64,000 nucleotides of DNA. It comes from Clarkia xantiana subsp. parviflora. Taxonomy: Eukaryota > Streptophyta > Magnoliopsida > Myrtales > Onagraceae. Under the pieces are notes generated by a model. That model worked only from the letters and a program-made list of their open reading frames with translations, was not told the DNA's origin and did not search any database. Positions 20,850 to 32,200 of the stretch are shown piece after piece. Each line of letters opens with the position of its first letter. The first letter of the stretch is position 1. Location of the stretch: contig JAPTYO010000001.1 in assembly GCA_036873135.1 (NCBI GenBank), forward strand, positions 41,812,774 through 41,876,773, read 5' to 3'. Both the position numbers and the translations under genes were made by a program.

Positions 20850-21090
20850 ATCAAGGAACATTTTCTAAGTGTTCCACCATGTCAGCAGTCGACATATGAC
20901 GAGGTGTCGACTATCAATGAATATTTCTAAGTGTTCCACCATGTCAGCAGTTGACTTATGACGAGGTGTCGACTATCAAAGGATGTTTTCTAAGTATTCC
21001 ACTATGGCAGCAGTCGACATATGACAAAGTGTCGACCATCAAGAAATACTTTCTAAGTATTTTCCTATGACGACAACCATGGCAACGAGT
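20850..21090 (+). repeat. 63-bp tandem array with two palindromes per unit
   Basis: The anchor TTCTAAGT recurs at 20863, 20925, 20988 and 21051. Each unit carries GTCGAC...GTCGAC inverted ends (gtcgacatatgacgaggtgt then cgac) and a second stem around the anchor (GGAACA/TGTTCC in one unit, GAAATACTT/AAGTATTTTC in another). Stem sequence changes between units while some pairing is kept. Confidence 0.75.
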
Positions 21091-21889
21091 CATTAGGCTA
21101 GCACTATCACGTCGCTACAAGCACCTCTACTCCGGGGGCAATACTATATCAACAAGGGCCTCGTCTCTCGACATATACGTTGCGAACATACTCCATTCCT
21201 CAACGACGCGGTGGATGCATCACACCTCGCAAGCTTAGGACCCTTGCGTCCATGATACACGCTCCCTCATAAGCGTGTGGGTAATCCTTTACCTGTCTCT
21301 ATTCTTTCTAAGTCTTTTAATACATGACTATGCATCCTTTACACATACGTCATACACACGTCATCGTCATGCATTGCACACATCCATGATTTACATCCAT
21401 GATTTTTCATATCAAGTCCATCACATGTGATTTTCCAAACCCGGCGGTATTTCCTTTACTAAAACCGTCGTCTCGCCGTCACGACAGCCGTCTCGGACGA
21501 CGGGATCCCGAAAACCATCATATTGCATGAAAAACGTTTTATCAAAACTTTCATGATTTATTACCATTTTGATGCAATTAGTCGTGGCATGAACGTTCCA
21601 TGTTTATTTGATCATCTTACAAACCCGAAAGATTTCACGTGCGCTCACACCTTACTTCTTCCAAAATCACATTTATCATATTATTCGTAGTCCGTTGTGC
21701 TACTAACCCTTTGCGCAGCTATCAAGCATTACCCTCTCAAAAAACTAAGGCACGGAATTCGCCTGAGCCGCGCGTATCCACCCTTGGTAGGTCAAAACTC
21801 AAGGTGAGCAGACGACACGAATCACGCGTATACCCTATCTTAGAATAGAGTTAAACAAAGGTCAAGCCGTTATTTAACTCGGGGGCAAG
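21091..21889 (+). other. Retroelement 3' interior and polypurine tract
   Basis: Non-coding sequence ending in aactcgggggcaag directly before the right LTR. That G-rich stretch is the plus-strand primer site for reverse transcription. Confidence 0.7.
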
Positions 21890-22688
21890 TGATGGATACA
21901 CGCATGATTCGGGCTCGGTCTTAATTATTCGGACCTCATACACGCGCAAGACCCTTTACGATTCCCCAATTTCGAGCTAACCGGGGGAAACCGGGCAAGT
22001 CGCGAACTTGCCCGACATCCCCGGGGGGCTTACCCGGAAAATTCCGGGTAAGCCTAGGCTTACCCGGAATTCCGGGTAAACTCAACACCCGGGGGGTGTC
22101 GCGTACACCCCCCATTTCGTCCCGAACGTATGGGAGACTCGATTTTTAACTAACTCCTATGTGTTCGAGACCTATGTTTCAAAGGCGCGCGCGTCCCGCT
22201 CGTGACAGCCGCCTGAGACGCGCGTCAGAGTCCTTTTTCCCAAAGCTCTCCCCTGCATCCCGGTTCACATTTCCACATCGAACCGGGTCAAAACCGGTTT
22301 ACGGTCCAAGGTTGCCTATAAATAGCCACCTTGGGGGTAAACATTGGCAAGTCATTTTCGAAGTCATTTTCGAAGTCACTTTGGATGAGAATGGGAAAAG
22401 CTCTGACCTCTCTCTAGAAAACCCTCTCTTTCTCTCTCTAGAAGCCGACTAATGTTGATCGTTGGAGCGAGCGCACCAAGCACCCCCCCTCTCCACGGGG
22501 ACTGCTTGGTAATGCTCCTTTCGCAGGTGCAGACAGACGATCCTCCAGAGAACCCAAAGGACTTACCGCCGTTCAGAAGACGAAACTAAGGCCCGCGCGT
22601 GACCTTAGAGAACGGACTTGACTCACACCCAACCCGAAGACTTTGACGAGTTATTCAGCGGGCAGCCCGCAATAACTTGGTCGAAACA
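21890..22688 (+). repeat. 3' LTR
   Basis: 799 bp. Differs from the 5' LTR by two substitutions (gag/ggg near 22000; cgtcgg/cgttgg near 22460), a 30-bp insertion that duplicates the TTACCCGG...CCGGGTAA palindrome, a 12-bp duplication (aagtcattttcg), one extra G and three fewer C in a C-run. TATA box at 22316-22325. Confidence 0.93.
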
Positions 22689-22693
22689 ATTAT

Positions 22694-23520
22694 TATTATT
22701 AATTAAAAACATATCTCGTTACTAAGTAATTAACAAGTCTCAAGGAAGACGTAATCATCACTATTTAGTATTTTACTCCTAAATAAATTAGCCATCACTA
22801 CTTTTATTCACATAATAATTAACTGCATTGAAAGTAATAATAGTAAATATAATTTTAAATACAACATAACATGAAGCAAATATATAATTACTTCGATTTT
22901 TGCTTTATATAGTTGACTCTATATAAAATTAGACAGCTATATTAATATTCACTTAGGTACATCAAATTTCACATTTAAACACACTAGTTCCTGAAAAGCT
23001 AATTAAATTTACACAAGTTGTACCAATATACAATTCTACTACAAGCTAAAAACAATCGGTTAATATTTTTTAATTCTTGTATGATCATCATTGTACCAAT
23101 ATATAATTCTACTACAAGTTATATATATATATATATATATATTACATATATATTATAATATGAAAATGGATTTATAGTATTGGGGTTATACATGGGAAAG
23201 TGTTGATGGGTAGCCAAATCCAATATTGTTGAAACAAGAAGAGGAGGAAAAGAGTTGAGTGGCTCACCCAATTATGAATTTTATTTATTTATTATTATTA
23301 TTATATATCTAATAAATATATAATATAAAAAGGTGGCTAGGTCTTGTTTGGATTCGTTGACCGAGTATGTCTACCATGTAATGTAGTTGTTGAATTAAAC
23401 GACTTCACATCTTCCTCATATTTCCAATTCCAATTTTATTTTATTTTATTTTTTCTAAAAAAAGAAAAAAAAAAGAATGAGCTAGTAGTGAAGATTCTAA
23501 ACCGATCTTATGTTTAGGCT
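22694..23520. other. Intergenic, nothing recognised
   Basis: AT-rich. Contains a (TA)n microsatellite near 23120-23142. No gene supported. Confidence 0.5.
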
Positions 23521-23650
23521 ATTTTTTGGGATTTTTCAGACCGGACTTAATGAATAAACAATACATGCACTGATCAAATCAACGTAGTCATACCAACAAT
23601 TTAGTATAGTTGAGAGGTCACCTGTTAAGTTAAGTTATATCCACCTTCTT
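23521..23650 (-). mobile_element. SINE fragment, inverted
   Basis: atcaacgtagtcataccaac is the reverse complement of the SINE segment near 13645-13665 (ctggtatgactacgttgac). Only a fragment is recognisable. Confidence 0.45.
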
Positions 23651-25079
23651 ATATGCTTAATACACTACATGAGTAAGGTAGAGTCTGTTATTTTAATCAG
23701 ATTACTATGATATATCTTTCCGAAAAAATTTTAAATATAAAACTTAGAATCAAATCATATATAAAAGTAAGTGTTCTTAAAAACTCGATAATAGCTATAC
23801 GTGAGAATAATGATCAATTTATGCGAAAAAAAGAGGTAGATGTGTACAAATGCATGAAAAGCCAAAAGGAGATTCTAAAATTTATCAGTGATGGAAAGCA
23901 AGGTCAGCGTGTTCACGAATTTGTTGTCATGTCATGTGTATATGGTATGAACTATATGAAAAATTGAAAATAATCGGGCTTATTAGTTCCATTTATTCTT
24001 CATCGTAAAAGTCCTCCACTCCACTACTAACTACTATTGCTTTTATTGGATTTGCTTCATTCATATATAGTGTGAATAAAAGCCGTGTTTTCTTACCCCA
24101 AAAAAAAAGGCGTGTTTCCTTTTTTTTTAGGTACATTTACTATTTTTCTTAAATTTCACAATGTAATTAATTTGTAAATGTCATATACTAAAAAAATTAA
24201 AATTATTCTAATGTTTTATATAAAAATAATATTTTTATTATTTTTTAACTATTTTTATTAATATGAATAAGGATAAATTTGTCATTTTGATATAATGGAA
24301 AACATTTAGTGACATAATATTTGAAATTTTCGAAAAAAAAATTGTTTCACCATTTGAAAACTTGACCATATGGCACTACCATTTTATTACTTAGTCACCA
24401 AAGGCCAATAAGCTATTGCTTAGGATATAGTTTTGTCCAGCAATTACAACACGTAAATGACTAAATGTAGAATTGGTCCATAGGATCCGAACAAAAAATA
24501 ATATATTTTTTTCTTTTCCTTATTATAATAATGAAAAAAATGTCAACAAAGAGTCGCATTCACCAAAAACTTTAGTTTTCGTAAATTACCAAACATTTAC
24601 CAAATAACTCGTTTGCAGCTTCGACTTGTATTATGGAAGCTTCCTGTGGGTTTTCTGTTCAAGATGGGATAGCCGAACAATGGAACATTCCTTCATTTAT
24701 TGTTTGCAAGTACAACTATTATTACTACTCCTCTTCTATTCAAACTTGAAAATTGAAACTATCCTATCTATCTTTTCAAATAAATGTTCTTGTATGAAGT
24801 TAATTATTGTAACAACCAAACTAATTAATATGTAGAGATGGATGTTTTGAAAAACGGACCGGACATTAAATTAGTAAGGTGGTTGGTTCCCGGCTTAAAT
24901 ACAAAAACAGATCAACCAAATCTTTTTTTGGCCAAAAAAAAAAAAAATCTTTATTTTGAAACATTCAGACCTATCTCAGTCCAAATTTTGTTGTCATTTG
25001 AATTGATAGACTTACGCTGGTTTATTCGGTCCAACACGGATTTTACTCGTTAAATTGGATTCATTATGCATTTTGATAT
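23651..25079. other. Intergenic, nothing recognised
   Basis: AT-rich. Short open frames at 23707-23967 and 24626-25053 have no recognisable domain, no splice context and AT-biased composition; I do not call them genes. Confidence 0.45.
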
Positions 25080-25495
25080 TAGAACCAAATAATCCAAATA
25101 TTCCTAACTTTTATTTTGTTTAACTTAGTCATAACACTTCAAAATCGAACCCTATTAAACTAATCAAATTCAATTGACATAGCCCAATTTGGGTCAAATT
25201 TACCCAATTGTGGATAGGTCCCAATTGGGTTCGATTTTGAAGCTTTAGGAATAAATTAAACAAAATAAAAGTTATGAATATATTTAAGGGACTAAATTGA
25301 ACAAAATTAAAAGTGTAGAGTCGATCACGTGATTTGCACATGTCATTTAACGGCCAAAACAAACGGTTAACTAACGGATGTACCAAAAGCCACATTTCTT
25401 CAAACGTTTGGTACCAAAAGTATACAAAACTAAACATACAGTACTAAAAGTCACATTCGGTCAAACATGTGGTATGAAAAGTACATTTAACCCTT
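25080..25495. mobile_element. Single arm of the foldback MITE family
   Basis: Contains cacgtgatttgcacatg, tttaacggccaa, ggttaactaacggatgtacc and caaaagtatacaaaac in the same order as the right arms of the elements at 2505-3075 and 34151-35642. I could not find a matching left arm, so it is a partial copy. Confidence 0.55.
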
Positions 25496-25611
25496 GAAAA
25501 TTTTGAACCATAAAATACCATTGCGCAAATTCACAAATAAATTTTAGATGCCTGTACCGCATGTTACATTTGGTCGTCGGATTCGTGTCAAGCGTCTGTT
25601 CTTCAACAGAT

Positions 25612-25733
25612 ATGACTTCGATGACCACCGGCGATATCTTGCCGGAGATAGTGATGGCTCTGCCACTGAGATTGTCAGCCGCCTGTACCGCCTGGTATCT
25701 TCGTTCGCCGACTCCGCGTCAAGCGTCTGTTTA
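25612..25733 (+). pseudogene. Possible F-box gene N-terminal relic
   Basis: A frame of about 40 codons from ATG 25612 reads TTGDILPEIVMALPLRLSAA followed by CTAWYLRS, which resembles the start of an F-box (LP-x2-[LI]-x2-I-L-x-RLP...). A tgcctgtaccgc motif and a tcaagcgtctgtt motif each occur twice around it. It stops at TAA with no F-box C-terminus. F-box proteins recruit substrates to SCF ubiquitin ligases; a 40-residue piece cannot do this. Confidence 0.25.
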
Positions 25734-25740
25734 AAATTAG

Positions 25741-25985
25741 CGAAATTTTAATTTCGATTAATTACATACATTGAATCTTGAACGGTCCAAAATTTTAATT
25801 GAGATTAATTGCATATATTGAATCTTGAATGGTTCGAAATCATTGAAATTTTAATTACGATTAATTGCATACATTGAATCTTGAACGGTCCGAAATTTTA
25901 ATTGCGATTAATTGTATACATTGAATCTTAAACGGTTCGAACGGCGAAATTTTAATTGCTGTTAATTGCAACTTAAAAACCCTCA
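25741..25985 (+). repeat. Tandem repeat, about five units of about 47 bp
   Basis: The unit gattaattgcatacattgaatcttgaacggtYcgaaattttaattgc recurs with small insertions; starts of gattaatt fall near 25756, 25803, 25859 and 25905, with a fifth unit variant gttaattgc near 25970. Confidence 0.75.
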
Positions 25986-26570
25986 GCTCCCTAATGCAAT
26001 CAATGCTATGAAGTTAATGACTACAAAACTCTTAGCTCAACTGTCATAAATACATCGATTAATGTAAAAAACAAAATCTCCAGCTCCACATTCACTATGT
26101 TATTATCTTTCCTTCAAAATTTATAATATATATAGACTATAACAATTAGTAAGAGTATATAAAAAAAATAAAATAATAATAATAATAATAATAAATGATA
26201 TTCATAGAATAAAAACTAGACGAAGTACTTTATCTATTTATAAATAATAATATAATAAGAAATATTTTCTAATCTCACATGACATTCAATTTTTTTTTTT
26301 ATGTAATCTTATATCACAATGAAAACAGATTAATTGTAATATTATATTACAATGGAACTAATATATTATAATACACATATCATTATTTAGTTTGTTAAAC
26401 AACGTCATACGAATATAATGTAAAACATAAAATAAGATCACATTCCGAATTACATCTACCTAAACACTGCAAATAAAAAGAAAATTTGCATTGAACACAC
26501 TAATTCCACTAATTCTACCCTTAGTTTTCTTATTCACCTAATCGCAGCCCACAGTTTTTTTTATTTAATA
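25986..26570. other. Intergenic upstream of the MYND gene
   Basis: AT-rich with an (AAT)n microsatellite near 26170-26195. No gene or clear promoter motif recognised. Confidence 0.45.
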
Positions 26571-26726
26571 ATGATTAGTTTAATAAATACGGTATATTTT
26601 GGGCCAAAATTTTGGGCCTCCAAACCTTTGGGCCTTTCCCATTTTGTCAAATCCAGTTTGATAAAGTTCCAGAAACAGAAGATTTCTGTCCCAAAAAAAA
26701 AAAACTTCCATAGTGGAGGAGTAAAG

Positions 26727-29386
26727 ATGGAGTGCGCCGGGAAAGGTCGGGGAACGAGGTGCGTCGGCCCACCCGGACGCCGGTGCTCGCACTGCGGCGC
26801 CGTCGCTTACTGCTCCGTCACTCACCAGGTGACCACTGCCTCCTTTTCATTTTCGATCGAACTTGAGTACCAGTAACTGTAATCAGAAAATAATGCGTAG
26901 ATGATTGATTGTGAAGCTCCGCAGGTTTCGGAAGATCTAGTTTGTGTTATAAGCTCCGTTCAGGAGGATCTTATGTTTATGATTGTTGTTAAACATGCTT
27001 CACCATTACTGCTGCTAATGCAATTAGTATTTATGTTGAGAGAATGGAAATTTGAGTTGATTGTTTGAGTAAATTTTGGTTTAGGTATCTCACTGGAGTG
27101 TACATAAAGAAGAATGTGCGAGGTTAGAGCAGCAAATGGAGAATGTTGATGTTCTGAATGATTTCCCTTTTGTATTCTCCGAGGAAGCCACATATAAGGT
27201 AATGTACTTGCCTGGATAGAGAGTTTGGTTCATTGTTCTTCCTTTGATATCTTTCTCAGCTTGGTTCAAGTCAGTTTGCTGTTTGTTTTTAAGATTTGTG
27301 AAAATCAGGAGACTAGGTGTTCATTTCTAAGTAAAAGGGGCATCCACAGAATGGGAATGTGGATATACGAATGCAGTTGTGGCGCTCGGGTTTCTTTTGA
27401 TTCTCAAAGGTCTTCCTTTTTGTTTTAGTCTAGTTCTTCGGCTTTCATTCACAAGAAGAAATCAGTTCAAATTATGTCACTCAGCTAAATATCTGTTTTG
27501 ACTTTAGATTTTGATTGGAAAATTTTAAAAGAATAATGTGAAATGTAGCATTCAATCTCCAGGTCTGAGAAACATATATGGCAAATGTGTTTGTAGCTAT
27601 GTCAATGTTACGAAAAGCCTGCAGAATGCAGGACAATCCATTTCAATCACTCACGAGGTTGGATGCTAATTGCTAACGAGATTCAGTATTTTATCCGTTT
27701 GGCAGGATCTGTGATGGCTGGGATCTCCCAAGTACCTCATGCCCTTGTAAAAGTAGATTCATTATGTCCCTTGTTTCAATATAATAATATGTCTATGTAA
27801 ATATCAACAGCAATCCTTGACTTGTGTTACATTACAGGACCTATATCTCCACTGTCAAAAATTCTTGCTGATTGGGAGGACTACTATGAATGGAGAAATA
27901 TCCCATTGCATTCCCCTGCTAGTTTGCTTCTTCAGTGGGTATGAGGCAAATGCTCTTTTTGAGTTATCTTAGTTTTGATGTCGCCCTTTACTTCAATACA
28001 CTGCTCTAACTAATTGGTTAGCTAAACCGTTCATTTCTCAAAACTCAAAAGCATCATGAGTAAACTCAAGGCTATCTCTCCACATCCATAGCTAACAGTT
28101 CATGTTTTCTTGATCACTTTTATTAGATATATATCCAGTTATGCAAGTTGTTGACAGCAACTGAGTTTAGTTATACATGTTTTAACATTTCATATCTGTT
28201 GGTGCAAGTTTTCATTTTAACTTCTATCTTGCCATTCTGATTTTTTTCAGCCACTTTTCATATATCATGCCATTCAACTCTCTGGTCTTGGATTCTTCAC
28301 ACTTGGAACCCAAAAGAAGCTGCAAATACACTATTTAGGTAATACTACTCTTTTATCATTTTTTACATATGTACTTTCTTATTTTCCTACAATTGGATCC
28401 ATTTCTCTAGAGTTCAGTTACTTCGTTCTAAAACTAAACTGAATTTCCAATCCAGGTCCAGAGAAAGAACTCGGACAGCTTGGTGTCTTCGCGGAGTTGC
28501 AAGCTCTTCTTCCAGGTGTTCAGCTGCATATCGAACTTGTAGGACCTGCAGTATCACAACACAGGTGGGTTAATCATTGAAGTAAGGTTTCAATTAGGTA
28601 AAAGTATTTAATTGTTTTTAACATACTGTAATTTCTTTCTAAATTATACGAACAGCGACGGTGAGATAATCAACCTCTCCAGTTACCCACAATGCACTGA
28701 CAACGAGTGCACTTGCAAATCTTCAACAGAAAATACCGGCTGCCCTTCAAACAACGGTGAAACCTCTTCTGATCTTACACTGCAGCTCCGCAGAGGCTTA
28801 TACCACGACATTTTCAGCGACATCACAAAGGTTTCTCCCGTGTTTTCCATTATGCAATATATGATATTACACGTCTTGCATTATTATCCTGATGCTGAGA
28901 ATTTCACCAGGATTCTTTTCCGGATTTGATCATAGCACCGAATGCAGGAGTTGCTGCGTATTCCAGTTGGTTACCAACAGTTGTACGTGTTACTCACGAT
29001 CCATTATGTTTCCTGCTTTTGCATCTTGTTACTGGTTTTTCGAATCTTGGATGTGAATTTGTTCATAATATCTCAGGAACTGATTAAAAATATGAATGTG
29101 CCGGCGATTCTTTCTGATTACTGTGATGAAGCTTGTCATTTGGCTGCTCGATGCATCAATGCTTCTACGGATCATCGGCTTAAAGTTCCCGTAAGCTTCT
29201 TCGTCTTTTTTAGCGTTATTATTGTTAGAACTGCTCGAATTGAGAAAGCATCGGAAATGAGATCTAAATTGCATCATTTTTCGAGTTTTGCAGATCCAAC
29301 TGAATCCGTTCAGGCAACCTTTGGCAGTCGAAGAAAGTGCGCTTCTCCTCCCCTGCTATTCAAATTGCTACCTTTTCGGGATTTAA
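26727..29386 (+). CDS. MYND zinc-finger protein with MSS51-like C-terminal domain
   Basis: Eleven exons join in phase with GT-AG introns: 26727-26828, 27085-27198, 27294-27409, 27706-27752, 27838-27938, 28251-28338, 28456-28564, 28656-28830, 28911-28982, 29077-29190 and 29294-29386, giving 376 aa. The N-terminal MYND finger uses C12, C20, C23, C29, H33, H37 or H41 and C45 (CSHCGAVAYCSVTHQVSHW). The first Cys pair is widely spaced (C3/C12), unlike the usual C-x2-C. A second Cys-rich patch (IYECSCGARV, TSCPCK) follows. The C-terminal part (GPEKELGQLGVFAELQALLP, LYHDIF, PDLIIAPNAGVAAYSSW, CDEACHLA) matches the mitochondrial splicing suppressor 51-like C-terminal domain. Plant members are uncharacterised; a mitochondrial role is only by name. 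Family order next to the matrixin matches At1g70160/At1g70170, from memory. Confidence 0.92.
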
Positions 29387-29611
29387 GTAAGGCATTCTGT
29401 TACTGTAAAGTCGATTTTTCAGTTATTAGATTTGGCAGATGAACTGTTGTATACGTGGACAAATCGAAGACGGAGAAATATTTGTTAGTTTGATGTTTAC
29501 GAAAGTACCTGATAACAACATCTGAACCTCCCTAGACTTATTCTCGTACTATTCGTATGAAAGTGGTATAAGACGACTCGAACAGTGTATTTGTCAAGTT
29601 CGACCAAAAAC

Positions 29612-30004
29612 CAGTGTTATCAGAACCGGACCGGACCCGGACCCCTCACCGGTCCGGTTTGCTTATTTCCGGAGGATGTAAGCGAACCCGGTTCTGAAGT
29701 CCGGTTTTCACCGAACCGGCCGGTTTTGGGCGAACCGGGCGGTTCACCGGTTCGCCGGTTCGGACTCTTTTCATTAAAAAAAATTAAAAAAAAAAAAATT
29801 AAAAATTTTTTAGGGTAAACTTATAGAGAGGCAGGCCCCGATCCGGACTAAAACCTACATAAGGGTTAACTTACAAAGAGGATATGCAAATTTGCATTTT
29901 TTTTACTAAAACCGGTCGGACCCGGTTCGGATCGGGTCCGACCGGCCGAACCGGGAACCGGTGGCCCTGCCGGTTCAGGCCCCGGTCCAGTTCTGATAAC
30001 ACTG
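29612..30004. mobile_element. hAT-like MITE with perfect 8-bp target duplication
   Basis: Ends CAGTGTTATCAGAACCGG and its inverted counterpart with one mismatch (CAGTGTTATCAGAACTGG). Flanked by CCAAAAAC at 29604-29611 and 30005-30012. It is 393 bp, with GC-rich ends made of short CCGG/AACCGG repeats and an A-rich middle. The 8-bp duplication and CAG end fit the hAT superfamily. No transposase. Confidence 0.88.
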
Positions 30005-30012
30005 CCAAAAAC

Positions 30013-31250
30013 TATTGAGTTTAAATTTGGTTGAGCTTACACTTTTAAAATTTAAATTCAGCTCGTTTTAAGCTTTACATAATCAAGTGCGATTCGACTT
30101 ATATAAGTTAATAAGTTAGTATTTTTTATGACTAAAAAAATCAAGGTCAATTGGACTCGATATGAACTCAACTAACTTATGTGTATATTATAAAGCTTGT
30201 TTAGGTTTGTAAGTAGTTCGGGTTGAGTTTCGTGTCTGAGTACTATTAAGCTCGAGTATATCTCGAAATTATTTAAGTCGAATTATAATTTTAACCTAAG
30301 TTTCTGAATAATTTTAGGAGAGCAGCTTAACTAACACACTTACACCACTTAAATTTACTAAGAAGGTTTATATGTCGTACTGTGAGCTATAAATAAATTA
30401 GAAAAATGAAAGAGTCTTCGAAAGTTAAAACAATTAGAAAATAAAATAAAACGAACTAATCAAATTTCTTTTTATCTTGTTATTTATAGTCTAGAATACT
30501 ATATGCTCGTATCGAGTTAATTTGTAATGAAAATAGTGTTGGTTATATATACTAGAACAGAATTTGAATTTGATATATTTAATTAAGTGATGAAGTACTA
30601 AATCTTTAGTATTTCGTTGTTGTTTTGGTTAATCGAAGATAATACCATTTCTAAACAACATAGTAAGAGATCTCCAATATTAAATAACAATGACCAAACA
30701 ACATAAATTTAAAAGTCAAATTGAGAAGCAACTAATTAGTCTTGCATAGCTAGCTACCATAACTTGGCATTTGCACAGTCTTAGATACTTTAAACGAAAA
30801 ATAATTGATTTTGAACTATAATGCAAGAAGGAACATGTCAAAGTTGTCCTCTCCCCCATCTTATCTTATTAATTAAAAATTGAACAAAAAAATCTAATAA
30901 ATTAAAAAGGATTTCTTTTTGTTGATTAAATATGATAATAATAACATTTATAAAATAGGTAGTTTAGAAGTGTTTAATCGAATTTAAAGCTTTCTGCAAC
31001 AACAAAAATATGAAATATACAATTTAGATTTTAGAGTTTTAAAAGCAAATCTAAATCCTGTCTTTTAGCACAAAAAAAAAAAAAAAAATCTATGTCTGAG
31101 TTTTTAATATAAGTAAAGTTTATTCATGTGAAATTTGTTATGAAAATCGCTCTAAAAGCAAGAGAGATAATATTGGTATAATGCAAATGTTAAATATATT
31201 ATTCTGGACTCATTCCACTTTCTATAGAAAATTCACATTAACTTTCACGG
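30013..31250. other. Intergenic, nothing recognised
   Basis: AT-rich, no gene supported. Confidence 0.5.
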
Positions 31251-31258
31251 TAGCAGTC

Positions 31259-31892
31259 TAGGGATGGCAACAGGGCGGATCGGGGCGGGTTTTCGCAGCC
31301 CCGGACCCGCCCCGCGGGTCGGCCTGGCTGACCCGGCCCCGACCAAATGGCCCTTTCGGGGCGGGTCGGGTCGGGTCAACAATCCCGCGGGGCCCCGACC
31401 CGCCATGTGAACAAATTTATTATTTTATTTTATTTTTTTTTACTTTTCAATATTAAATACAATTTTTTTTTGTCAAAATATAACATTATATATAAATTCA
31501 AAACATAAATCTAACACCAATCAAATATAAACAACAAACACATCAAATTCATTACAAATACAAATTCAAATCCAAACACCAAATTAACAAATCCTAATAA
31601 TCTAAATATATATTTATTTGTAATTTGGTCCATGTTATTTATATATGTACTATATTAACCATATTGTTTAATAAATGTTAAATCATATTAAAATAAAAAA
31701 ATATATAAAAAAAATTATATATATATATGTATTTCGGGGCGGGTCTACGGGGCCCCGGGTCTCTAGACCCGGACCCGCCCCGACTCGAGCCCGCCCCGAC
31801 CAGGACCCGACCCGTGACCCGCAAGTCGGCGGGTCAAAACCAGATTGGGGCTCCGCGGGTCAGCGGCGCCCCGATACCCGTTGCCATCCCTA
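31259..31892. mobile_element. hAT-like MITE, GC-rich ends and AT-rich core
   Basis: Ends TAGGGATGGCAAC and its complement GTTGCCATCCCTA. Subterminal regions are GC-rich with repeated cggggcgggt and gacccg motifs, and the middle 350 bp is AT-rich. Flanks (gtagcagt / gtagcacc) are an imperfect 8-bp duplication. Same family as 46910-47075. Non-coding. Confidence 0.75.
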
Positions 31893-32128
31893 GGTAGCAC
31901 CACTCTAGTATTTTACTATTTTATTATGTATTTATACTTTCTATTTAATAAATATATAATATTTTGATTTAAAATAAAGTACGAATTAATAACTCTTATT
32001 ATTTTATAAGAAATAAATACTTTTCAACGCGCCAAATTAGAGATGTCTTGAGTCTTCAAGATGGAAACTAAACTAAACACCGTAGAAATTGGAATCTTCG
32101 CCGCCGCTGCCGTCCTTCTTCCCCTTCC

Positions 32129-32148
32129 ATATATATATATATATACAT
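32129..32148 (+). promoter_or_regulatory. TATA-like stretch upstream of the matrixin gene
   Basis: An alternating (TA)n run, catatatatatatatataca, lies about 55-70 bp upstream of the ATG at 32201 and is the only TATA-like sequence close by. Confidence 0.4.
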
Positions 32149-32200
32149 TACAAGAAAACAGATAAACCAGAAAAATCAACTGCCATTAACTCGTCGGAAA

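Larger units (their letters stand above)
15036..22688 (+). mobile_element. Complete non-autonomous LTR retrotransposon (LARD-like, probably Tat-lineage Ty3/gypsy)
   Basis: It has two LTRs (15036-15794 and 21890-22688), both beginning TG and ending CA, a primer-binding site right after the left LTR, a purine tract (ctcgggggcaag) before the right LTR, and a perfect ATTAT target duplication. The 6.1-kb interior has a short sense ORF, tandem hairpin arrays and an antisense spliced ORF, but I find no protease, reverse transcriptase, RNase H or integrase in any frame. It therefore depends on an autonomous relative. LTRs differ by two substitutions and four indels, so insertion is recent. The antisense ORF and 3' tandem repeats are features known from Tat-lineage elements (Grande, Retand, Ogre); assignment to Tat is inferred from them and from the primer-binding site. 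The element is GC-richer than its surroundings. Confidence 0.92.

Noticed and set aside
23707..23967. 86-codon frame as a small gene
   Set aside because: AT-biased lysine/isoleucine-rich translation without domain, start context or splice partners.
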